From: Cercis canadensis
Lineage: Eukaryota; Streptophyta; Magnoliopsida; Fabales; Fabaceae
Direction: 5' to 3'
Assembly (NCBI GenBank): GCA_003255065.1
Contig: QAOA01007934.1
Location: 1 to 64,000 of the forward strand
DNA length: 64,000 bases
The notes under the pieces were generated by a model. That model had not been told where the DNA came from. It worked only from the letters and a program-made list of their open reading frames with translations, and did no database searches. Positions within the stretch are counted from its first letter, which is position 1; each line of letters begins with the position of its first letter. Positions 55,659 to 64,000 of the stretch are shown piece after piece. The position numbers and the translations under genes were made by a program.

Positions 55659-57374
55659 CACTACAAGAAAACACACAATTTCTCATAGAATTCTCGCAAA
55701 TTAGCATTTAATAAGAATTTCTCACGGAATTTCTCTTAGAAAATTTTTCCACGAGAAAATTTTGTGAGAAAATTCTATCAAAAATTAAATTTTCTCAAAA
55801 ATTTCTCACAGAAATTTCTTTCATGAGAAAACTGATTTTCTCATGGAATAGTTTTATGTGAGAAATTCCGTGAGAAATTATGTGAGAAATATGAATTTTT
55901 TTGTTAGAATTCAGTTAGAAACAGAATACACCGTTTTACTAAAGTTAAAATTTGGGTTTTAAAATTTCTCACAGCCCAAAATCTGTGAGAAAGTCTGTGA
56001 GAAATCTGAATATTTCATCTCACCCTGCATCTCTCCTTCCTCATTTTGAAATTCACTTTTCCCTCACATCACCTCAGTTTCTCTCCTCTACCTCGTGCAA
56101 TTCTAGTTTTCCAGCCATTCTTCACCTTCTTTCGGTGGGTCAAAAAGTTTGAAGCTTAGTTTATTTGCTTTGGAGTAGAGGCAGGCCTATTTCTACCGAT
56201 TTCTAGTTTATATTTTTGTCTTTGAACCAAACTTGAAATTCTTTTGTTTCTAGGTAGATTATTTGGTAGTTTTATTATCTTTTATTTGTGTAATGATGTC
56301 CATGTGATTATGGATTTAGGCATACCTTGTTTTGATGGAAGATTTGTTGACTGTTATAGGTATATGAATTTAGGTAACTTTACTGTATTGATTTAATAAT
56401 AAAATTGGTCAAATTGCTTTAAATTTTGTTTGGCCTTTTGTTGTATGAATTGTGTAGAATGATTGTGCTATTTTTTTTTTTTTGAAATTGTTTGGATGTT
56501 GTAGAATTTATTAGATTTTTTTGACTGTTTTAGGTAACTTTACTATATGGATTTAATGATTGAATTGGTTAGATTGCTTTAAATTTTGTTAGAGCTTTTG
56601 TTGTAAGAATTGTGTAGAATGATTGTGCTACTTTTTGAATTTTTTTGGATGTTTTAGAATTATTAGAATTTTGATTGTCTTATGTAACTTTACTATATTG
56701 ATTTAATAAGGAACTTTGACTGTTTTCGGTAATTATGTGGAATTTATAATTTCTAGATTATTCATGTTTTAAGGGAGATTTTGCCCATTTTTTTGTTTAA
56801 GGTTTATAGTTAGGCATTTATGGATTAGGGGTTAGGGTTTATGGTTAGGGTTCAGAAATAGCTGAAAAATTGCCTTTACATTTGTTTATTTTGTTGAGAT
56901 TTTTCTGTTTTGTTCTAACTCTAGAGTTGAGAAATTTTATTAATTTAGAGATAGTTTCTTATAGTAATCATTGCTTGAGTTAGTTTCTTTTGGATTGTAG
57001 AATGTGTAAAGTCTAAGATCAAACTCTAAATGTGATAATGTATGATTTTTTTATAATTTTTTTTTGAATTTTTGTTTTCCCTTTTTGTAATTTATTTATT
57101 ATTAATATAAGAAATTAGCAGAAGAAAAAACTTATGAAATTTCTCATGAACAAAAATTCGTGAGAATATTTTTTCAATATTTCTCATGCCAAAAGTAAGT
57201 CCGTGAGAAATTTTCTCATGGAATGAAATTTTGTGACAAATTTGGTTTGTCACGCAAATTTTTCTTACGCCCTAAAATCCATAAGAAAGTCCGTGAAAAA
57301 CTTATTTCTCATAAATTTTGGGTGTTTTCTCATAGATTTTGTTTGTGAAAAAAAATACCTATTTTCTTGTAATG
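55659..57374 (+). mobile_element. CACTA element 3, non-autonomous (1716 bp)
   Basis: Begins CACTACAAGAAAACACAC and ends ...TATTTTCTTGTAATG (a one-base variant of TAGTG), with a perfect 3-bp duplication atc (55656-55658 and 57375-57377). It has the same subterminal 'tttctcaygg' arrays and the same 3' interior ('gttctaactctagagttgagaaattttattaatt') as elements 1 and 2, but is shorter internally. No coding sequence was recognised. Confidence 0.92.
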
Positions 57375-57377
57375 ATC

Positions 57378-57469
57378 TTTCTCTTCAAGTTTCTCCTAAT
57401 TGCTATCTCTCCCTCTCTTTCTATTCCTCTCTATTTCTCCCTTTCTCCCCTTTTACCTGTAGGATCTAT

Positions 57470-57500
<31 letters not shown>

Positions 57501-57657
57501 NTTTTTTTTTTTTTTTTTGTCTTTTTCTTCCATTTCATTCTCTCTCTTTCTTTCCCATCCATCCGTAGGTCTCTCTCCCTTTTTGTCATTTTATTTTCTC
57601 ATGTCACTCTCTCTTTCTTCCTTATCTCATCCGTAGGCCCCTCTCTCATTTTTTGTC

Positions 57658-57689
<32 letters not shown>

Positions 57690-57837
57690 TNTTTTTTTTC
57701 TAGCCCTTCTTGTTTCTTCTATTCATTGGTTTTTTCATTTTTTTTTTATTTCACTAACACACACTTCTCACTCCCCTTCAAACAACGCCCCTTCTTGCTT
57801 TTTCTCAAATTTGCTTGAACGTTGATGCCCAATTAGG
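57378..57837. repeat. Pyrimidine-rich low-complexity tract with two assembly joins
   Basis: Long T-runs with single Ns at 57501 and 57691, and repeated 'ctctctctttcttccc' and 'catccgtaggtctctctc' phrases on both sides. The true length is uncertain. Phenylalanine-rich frames here are not genes. Confidence 0.8.
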
Positions 57838-58074
57838 GCTACAACCGGGGCGGGATTCAGTCATGTTGCTAAGCAACATGACCAGGTCCTATTAGTGAAA
57901 TCTCAACCCTCCATTTTAATTTAACATCCATTTATGGTTTGTGTTACGCCACCTCACCTTTTTTATAAAAAAAAAAAAAAAATTTCTCCCTCCTTTACTC
58001 TTTCTCTCCCCCGCGCATTCTTCATCTCAGATTTTTTTCTCCCTCATTTCCTCTTTCTCTCCCACCTTCTCTAT

Positions 58075-58302
58075 GGATTCTTCATCATCTAGTGCAATAC
58101 AAAATGAATCCAAAATAAATCTTGCCTCCTTTTCTGCAATATTTTCTTTGTCCATCACTCCTAACACTTGGCTTAGCCCCTCCATTAGAAACGAACCCAA
58201 CTACTAGACCTGTTGCCTTCCGAAACGAGTCAACTTGGACCCAACAAGTGAACCAGAATTGCAACTACAAGACTTGTTGGCTTTTGTGGAAGAAGGCATC
58301 TC
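58075..58302 (+). pseudogene. Duplicate of the methyltransferase first exon in the left MULE repeat
   Basis: Reads MDSSSSSAIQNESKINLASF, then TPNTWLSPSIRNEPNY followed by TAG. A further piece, LDPTSEPELQLQDLLA, continues in another frame. It matches the inverted copy at 62270-62489. It keeps a stretch (ESKINLAS) that is shortened in the other copy. Confidence 0.78.
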
Positions 58303-58789
58303 GGATTTTTTTCTCCCTCTTTTCCTCTTTTTCTCTCACCTTCTCCAGGATTCTTCATCTCATATTTTTTTCTTCATCATCTGGCATTATCATCCTCTAA
58401 CCTTATCACCACCATCATCATCTAGCATCATCATCCTCCGACCTTAGGGCTGCTAACATAATTATGGATGGAACAGTTCCTTTGTTGCTGATAGAAACTT
58501 TAAGCAATTTCAGGTATGGGCAATTGAAAATATTTTATATATAATTCTGGATGATCAAAGGAATTGGTTTCTTGAAAAAATTTAATGGAATCCTATTTTA
58601 GAACTTCTACAATGCATATATATAATTTTATATTTTTGTTCATTTAGGAGGGTAGATGATTCTCATTCTGCATACAATTTAGAAGTTGATTAGAAGCCTT
58701 TTATAGGGAAGGAATTTAATAATTTAGAAAACAATGGGTGATATGGTGGAAAAATTAGTTTTGGTATTAGAAAACAATGATTCAACAAA

Positions 58790-60117
58790 AGCGAAAAAGA
58801 TGGAAAAATCAAATCATGCAGATATGTATATTGCAAAGAAGGTGTTCATAGAGAACATATGGGTTATAAAAGGCCCAGATAAAAAACTAGAACTAATTGT
58901 CTTGCAAGAATAGGACTCACTTACATTAGAGAATGTGATAAATATAGAGTGCATGATTTTATTCCTGAGCATAATCATGAATTGCATCATCCACAAACCA
59001 CCCATATGTTGGCATGTCAAAGAAAAGTGTCTCAGGTACAGGCTTATGAGATTGATTTAGCAAATGACTCTGGGATTAAAAAAAAAAGGCTTCATTTGAA
59101 TTAATGAGCAGACAGGTTGGTGGAAGAGTAAATCTTGGATACACTTGTTTAGATCAAAAGAATTATCTTCGTACTAAAAGGCTAAGAAACATGGCATATG
59201 GGGAGGCAGATAGTCTACTACAATACTTCCAACATGAATTACCAGTGAATCCATCATTTTACTATGCAGTCCAATTAGATGTGGAAGAGCAAATAACAAA
59301 TCTGTTTTGGGCTGATGCAAAAATGATCATTGATTATGCCAACTTTAGTGATGTGGTCACACTTGACACTACATACAGCACTAACAATGCATGTAGACCT
59401 TTGGCTTTATTTGTAGGTTTTAATCATCACAGAGGGGTGGTAATTTTTGGACCTACACTTCTTTATGATGAGACAACAGAGTCCTTTAAATGATTGTTTG
59501 AAACATTCTTGGAGGCACACAAGACAAAGAAACCTTAGACTATTTTTACTGATCAAGACCATGCAATGACTAAAGCTTTAAATGTGGTGATGCCTGAAAC
59601 ATATCATGGATTGTGTACTTGGTATTTGATGCAAAATGGCATTAAGCATCTCGAGAATTTGATGAAAAATGGTTCTAACTTTCTTAGAGATTTCAAGGCA
59701 TGTATGTACGAATATGTAGAGGAAATTGATTTCCAAATAGCATGGGATAAACTACTAAGTGATTTCAATCTTCAAGAAAACAAATGGGTGATTGTAAAAG
59801 ACATATGGGTGATTGCCATTGATTGTGAGGAAGCATACGTATTTATGGATGAAGTTGTGGTTGAGTTGAGTAAGCAAGTTGAAGATATTTGTAAAAGACA
59901 TATGGGTCATTGTACGGCTAGAAAAGATGCAAGTCATTGTATGGCTAGAAAAAGTAATAATTTGATGAATGTCAAAGGCTTGAAGAGAAAAGAAGGTGTG
60001 AAAATCAAAAAGCGTCCAAAAGGTTGGGTTGAGAAGCAATGCAAAAGAAAGAAAATGTGTCAAGCCATTAATGTTTCACAAAACCAACGATTGAAGGTAC
60101 CTTGGTTCTTAGCCTAA
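58790..60117 (+). pseudogene. FAR1/FRS5-like MULE transposase, broken
   Basis: In order: a FAR1 DNA-binding domain (zinc-binding Cys residues, then RVHDFIPEHNHEL, about 58810-59090), MSRQVGGRVNLGYTCLDQKNY (59104 on), and the transposase core (FWADAKMIIDYANFSDVVTLDTTY with its Asp, VGFNHHRGVVIFGPTLLYDE, TIFTDQDHAM). A C-terminal basic region follows (KIKKRPKGWVEK). The SWIM finger is missing: the frame jumps from NLQENKWV to unrelated sequence. Stops and shifts: TAA near 58880, a shift at the A-run near 59085, TGA replacing Trp in ESFKWLF at 59491, and TAG after KKP at about 59537. Host FAR1/FRS transcription factors descend from such transposases; position between MULE ends marks this as the transposon copy. 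Confidence 0.88.
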
Positions 60118-61513
60118 TATCTAGTTTTGTGTTTAAATTTTATAAATAATAATTAGTATTTTTTCTATTTTTTGATTGGTTTTGCATAGGAAAATGCTTC
60201 TTCCGTCATAAATGACATTTCAAGTTCTCAGGAACAATTTCATTTGAATGAGGTACTTTTACTTTGAATTTTTGACTGCTTTTGTGGTTCTTTATAATAC
60301 CATTTCAGATTTGTTATTGCATGGTAAAGTAGTACTCTACTAAAGGAATGGAGGTAATTCTCATTATTGTTAATTCTTCTTATATATGACTCTCTTGGTA
60401 ATACTTTTCACCCTTTATTCTTTCAAGGATTGAATGAAATTCCAAAGGTATATTGGTTAAGATCTAATGTTCATTTCTTAAAATGCTTTTTTCTTTTAAC
60501 AAGCATAGAATACTCTTTTCCTTTTTAATAAATATATTTTACAGGTATTGAGCATTGAATTCAATCAAGCATCATGTCCTTTAAGTGATATATCCAATTC
60601 TAGTATCCAGCAAATTTAATTCTAAGGTAATTTTTTTATCTAGTAATTCTAAACTAATGCCTTACTATAAGTTTAGAAACTAATTTTAATTATTTTGTTT
60701 AATGTTATGCGTAATAGGAAAGTGGTCTATGGACTTATGATGCTGCAACATACATGACACATCAGGCTTCCAAATGTTGTAGATTCTGTGAATGAACCAC
60801 TTCCAAACTACGGCCTAGCTTTTTGGTTTTTGATGTATAATGCTTCTCTAGGTGTCTATGTACTTTCTGACATTATGTTTCCAAGTTAATGAACCACTAT
60901 GTAATTTATAACAAAATGATAAAGTTTTTTCTCGAACTATGTCTCCTTCTTTATGCTTTCTTTGTATTTTGTTGTTCACTTAATGCCATAAAAGAAAAGG
61001 AAAACATAACTCAAGGTAAGCCTTAGTTTCTTGAAAAGATAATTCATTGATAAAATAAGTATATTATTGTGTAAAACGTCCAGAAGAAGTCCCATAAGTC
61101 CTAATTCTAATCTCTAAAATCCTATTTATAGGTGCTGGTGCGCTGGTTGCAAGGCGCAGATGCTCTTCTATTCTGCCAAATCCACTTGACGCGCACGGAA
61201 AAGAGCACTAGTGCACTGGGTCATGGGTGCTGCTGTGGGTAGTCTCTGGATGAGGGGGTGTGCTTGCGTGCATAGGCTAAAGCATCATGTATTGGTATAA
61301 CTTTTCCAACTTGAATACAGTCAACAACTTCAAAATTTAGAGATCAATGAAACAAACACAACAAGGCAAAAATTTTGAACTGAAAACAGCATTAGATGAT
61401 AAAAAATCCATATCAAAAGAAGAACCAGCTATATGGCAAAAGCCCCTTTCACCATATTATATTACAATATCAATTTTCCAAATCAACTGCAAAATCTAAT
61501 GGACAAAAGAACC

Positions 61514-61548
<35 letters not shown>

Positions 61549-61660
61549 ATTCCAGTCTAATATTAATTTCAATTTTCTAATAACAAACAATGACAATATC
61601 TTCCACATTGAGCATAGTAACAATATACCCCTAATCATAAAGTGGTAAGAGAATTATACA
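60118..61660. other. MULE interior without a clear gene
   Basis: Probable remains of transposase 3' exons (about 60190-60780) with no continuous frame, then AT-rich sequence and a (TA)n run at 61517-61545. Confidence 0.5.
61517..61545. repeat. (TA)n microsatellite
   Basis: About 14 uninterrupted TA units. Confidence 0.95.
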
Positions 61661-61663
61661 TAC

Positions 61664-62489
61664 TGCATGTATAAACTCAAAATTTGAAAGTGGCAAGCTA
61701 GCTGATTCAGTAGAGGACCGAGTATATTTCTCCATTTTTTGGTTAGGATCAATGCCAATAACCTGGGCATCAGAATCACTAGCATAATATTTCAGATGAG
61801 GGCATGTACCAATGCCAATCTCCAAAACTTGTGACTTGTAACGTGCAACTTTAGCAAACAAAAGCAAATAACTTAGATTTCAATTCAATGCAAAAATCAA
61901 AAAAGCAAAAAAATCAAAACTTGATTATAATTCATGAACCCCAAATGAATGAAGAATGAACTTCAACCTCAGCTTCATAAGATTCCATTGCAGAATTCAA
62001 AACTGATGCATAGAACTCCTCGTACCAATCAGGTCTGGGTGGGTGAAACTTTTCGAGTACAACCTACAAAAAGTAAAATTTGACCCTTTTCTATCATCAA
62101 CAACACCATCTTTGCCGGTGATTTTAACTCCAACAGAAAATGACAATTTTTGAAGACTTACGAGTCTGTGTCTAGAGCAAGCAAGGCATTACCTTGTAAT
62201 CAGAAGGTGAATTGGTAGCGTTGGAGGGGCAAATTGGGAACAGAGTATTAGCAAGTGTTGCAACTTCAATGAGGTGCCTTCTTCCACACAAGCCAACAGG
62301 TCTTGTAGTTGCGATTCTGGTTCACTTGTTGAGTCCGAGTTGACTTGTTTCAGAAGGCAACAGGTCTTGTAGTTGGGTTCGTTTCTAATGGAGGGGCTAA
62401 GCCAAGTGTTAGGAGTGAAGGACCAAGAAGATATTCCAGAAAAGGAGGCAATATTCATTTTGTATTGCACTAGATGATGAAGAATCCAT
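61664..62489 (-). pseudogene. Captured SAM-dependent methyltransferase fragment (three exons)
   Basis: Exon 1 is 62489-62193: MDSSSSSAIQNE..., later GRRHLIEVATLANTLFPICP and SDYK at a GTAATG donor; it has frameshifts. Exon 2 is 62063-61968: VVLEKFHPPRPDWYEEFYAS and MESYEAE, open, with good splice sites. Exon 3 is about 61848-61664: VLEIGIGTCPHLKYYA (SAM-binding motif I) and VIGIDPNQKMEKY, ending at a GTATGT donor. This resembles plant plastid-type methyltransferases of the At1g69523 kind (METTL7-like). Residues between YKSQ and VLEIG expected in the family are missing, the exon 3 acceptor is poor, and no later exons exist. It lies inside MULE ends, so it is read as a captured, non-functional fragment. 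Confidence 0.8.
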
Positions 62490-62726
62490 AGAAAAGGTGG
62501 GAGAGAAAGAGGAAATGAGGGAGAGAAAAATCTGAGATGAAGAATGCGCGGGGGAGAGAGAGTAAAGGAGGGAACCTTTTTTTTTTTTTTTTTTTTTTAT
62601 AAGAAGGTGAGGTGGCACAACACAAACCATAGATGAATGTTAAATTAAAATGGAGCGCTAAGATTTCACTAACAGGACCTGGTCATGTTGCTTAGCAGCA
62701 TGACTGGATCCTGCCCTGCTACAACC

Positions 62727-63494
62727 ATATATTTTTACTTTCCAAAAGTGCCCCTCTAGAGTAATTTATTAAATTACTCTTATCCAATTTTCTTGTCTCT
62801 TTTTCTTTTTTTCTTTTTTTAAAAATGCTTCATATGTTTTTCTTATATTCTCACTTTTATTTTCTTTGTTTTAAAAGGTACTTAATAAAATAAAATAAAC
62901 CAATAATCAAAATTTTAAATAAAATAAAAAAGAAGCTAAATTAAAATAAATTTTCACACTTTATAATTATTATTTTTAAAGAAAATCAAACAAATTAAAA
63001 ATAAGGTCTTGGACAAAATACAATGTCTACAATTATTACACTTTGCCTTTTGCAATAGATAGGGCTTTTGTTCATTGGATGGTGGAAAAGGAAACTGTAA
63101 CTTAAGATGTAATATTAATCCAAGGGAATTGAAAATAGATAATAGAGTAAATTACTCTGACCTTCCTTACAATTAGCTGATTTTACATCTACCTTTCCTA
63201 TATTTTGAAAAGCTATAGTTACCTCCCTTGAGCTTTAAAATTAATCTATACATAAATCCAATTGATGACCTACTATTGAGTGTTCAATTACTAAAGATTA
63301 AACTGTGCTTTATTAAAAATATAGACAAGCACACCCACATAACAAACAAAGAAAGTTACATTGGTAATTTTGGCTGAGATATATACTTCAATTTCTACAA
63401 CATGTAGAACAAAAAAGTAACAGCAACAATTATAGCAACAACTTCACATTGGGAACAGAAAATGACCTAGATATTGTAGTCCGGAGTTTGCTTG
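62727..63494. other. Intergenic, no gene seen
   Basis: AT-rich sequence between the MULE and the 3' end of the defensin gene. Confidence 0.5.
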
Positions 63495-64000
63495 TCAATT
63501 GCAATTGTATATACAACTACATTTTAAACCGTCACAAAATCCCCTTAATGAATTCTCCTTCTCCCTACACTGTTTAGAGCAATGTTGATCACGGAAACAA
63601 AGTCCTTTCCATATTCCACTTGGCTTGTAATAGAAGTTTTCACAGCTAAAAACACAATAACATATGTTGATGCCACAATATCCACCGGATGTACCCTCCC
63701 TCTGACAAGTTTCAAAACAATTATTTTCATGCCAACAATACCCTTTGAATGTTTCACTAGGACTTTCACATGTCTCTCCGGCGGCTTTTCCCACAATTTG
63801 CAGCCCTACATATATAGAAAGAAAAAGAAAAAGAAAAAGGAAGAACCTAACACTGATTAATGATTATAATAATAAAAAAATTAGAGAACATAGAGAGACT
63901 CTTTTCGGTACTTTGATTACGAATCTGAGTTTGAGCAGAGCAAGACTAACAAACCTCTAGGTGGTAAGTTAGCAACGAGAATTAGTATGAAAAAGGTATT
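63495..64000 (-). CDS. Tandem double-domain plant defensin, 5' end outside the window
   Basis: Exon 2 is 63805-63495 and exon 1 runs from 63955 past the window edge, with a 149-bp GT-AG intron in phase 1. Visible exon 1 residues (FFILILVANLPPR) are the end of a signal peptide, so the product is secreted. Exon 2 encodes two defensin domains in one chain. Domain 1 has all eight cysteines with the family spacing C-x10-C-x5-C-x3-C-x9-C-x4-C-x-C-x3-C. Domain 2 has C2 to C8 with the same spacing, but Tyr stands where C1 should be, giving 15 cysteines in total. Its C8 (NCN at the C-terminus), which normally bonds C1, would be free. Plant defensins are antimicrobial or signalling peptides; the specific role here is unknown. 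No stop or frameshift was found. Confidence 0.85.

Larger units (their letters stand above)
57847..62717 (+). mobile_element. MULE-type element with FAR1-like transposase relic and captured methyltransferase exons
   Basis: Long inverted repeats (57847 to about 58302 and about 62270-62717) begin GGGGCGGGATTCAGTCATG / AGGGCAGGATCCAGTCATG. A perfect 9-bp target duplication, gctacaacc, flanks it (57838-57846 and 62718-62726). It contains a broken FAR1/FRS-like transposase (plus strand) and exons of a methyltransferase gene on the minus strand. The first exon of that gene lies within the right terminal repeat, and a second copy of its 5' part lies in the left one. Confidence 0.9.

Noticed and set aside
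57233-57818. Phenylalanine-rich frames
   Set aside because: They are read from T-runs that contain N positions; low complexity only.
57847-62717. hAT element with 8-bp duplication ctacaacc
   Set aside because: The duplication extends to nine bases (gctacaacc), the inverted repeats are about 450 bp and the enclosed transposase is FAR1/MULE type.

Overview
The window is nuclear DNA of a flowering plant, most likely a eudicot. The evidence is AT-rich sequence, GT-AG introns with long T-runs, a near-complete Prp16 splicing helicase gene that matches plant CUV/PRP16 throughout, plant-only families (EPFL peptide, plant defensin, CNL resistance gene, pectin methylesterase) and plant-type transposons. 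A woody rosid is my guess; the sequence does not settle the species. Five single-N positions (16473, 43617, 44254, 57501, 57691) show that this is an assembled draft sequence with joins.

Layout. 0-4 kb: a two-exon pectin methylesterase gene on the minus strand whose 3' end carries a 173-bp tandem duplication. 4-9 kb: gene-poor, with TRIM retroelements and a hAT-like MITE. 9-11 kb: a decayed NBS-LRR resistance gene (minus). 11.8-16.3 kb: a PIF/Harbinger transposon with a spliced transposase gene, followed by a rearranged second copy carrying a captured KH-domain exon, and a broken LRR-receptor-kinase fragment (18.6-19.0 kb). 20-21.2 kb: an EPFL-type secreted-peptide gene with a TRIM in its first intron and a frameshift in the last exon. 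23.9-35.5 kb: a nested transposon stack, in which a roughly 2.5-kb non-autonomous CACTA element holds a 1.1-kb hAT-like element and a complete 8.0-kb MULE. The MULE carries a decayed transposase and a convergent GRF-zinc-finger/membrane protein gene. 35.6-40.5 kb: a Ty1-copia fragment split by a probable hAT element and a second CACTA element. 41.2-42.5 kb: a second hAT element of the 1.1-kb family, next to the 5' leader of the Prp16 gene (42.84-51.53 kb, 17 coding exons, about 1284 residues). 53.7-62.7 kb: another hAT element, a third CACTA element, and a 4.9-kb MULE-type element with a FAR1/FRS-like transposase relic and captured methyltransferase exons, part of which lie in its terminal inverted repeats. 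63.5-64 kb: the 3' part of a tandem double-domain defensin gene, running off the right edge.

The host genes that look intact or nearly so (pectin methylesterase, Prp16, double defensin, possibly EPFL) have no evident functional link. The main story is repeated nested insertion, with target-site duplications readable for most elements, and repeated capture of host exons (KH protein, methyltransferase, LRR kinase) by DNA transposons. No tRNA, rRNA, CRISPR array or viral gene was recognised.
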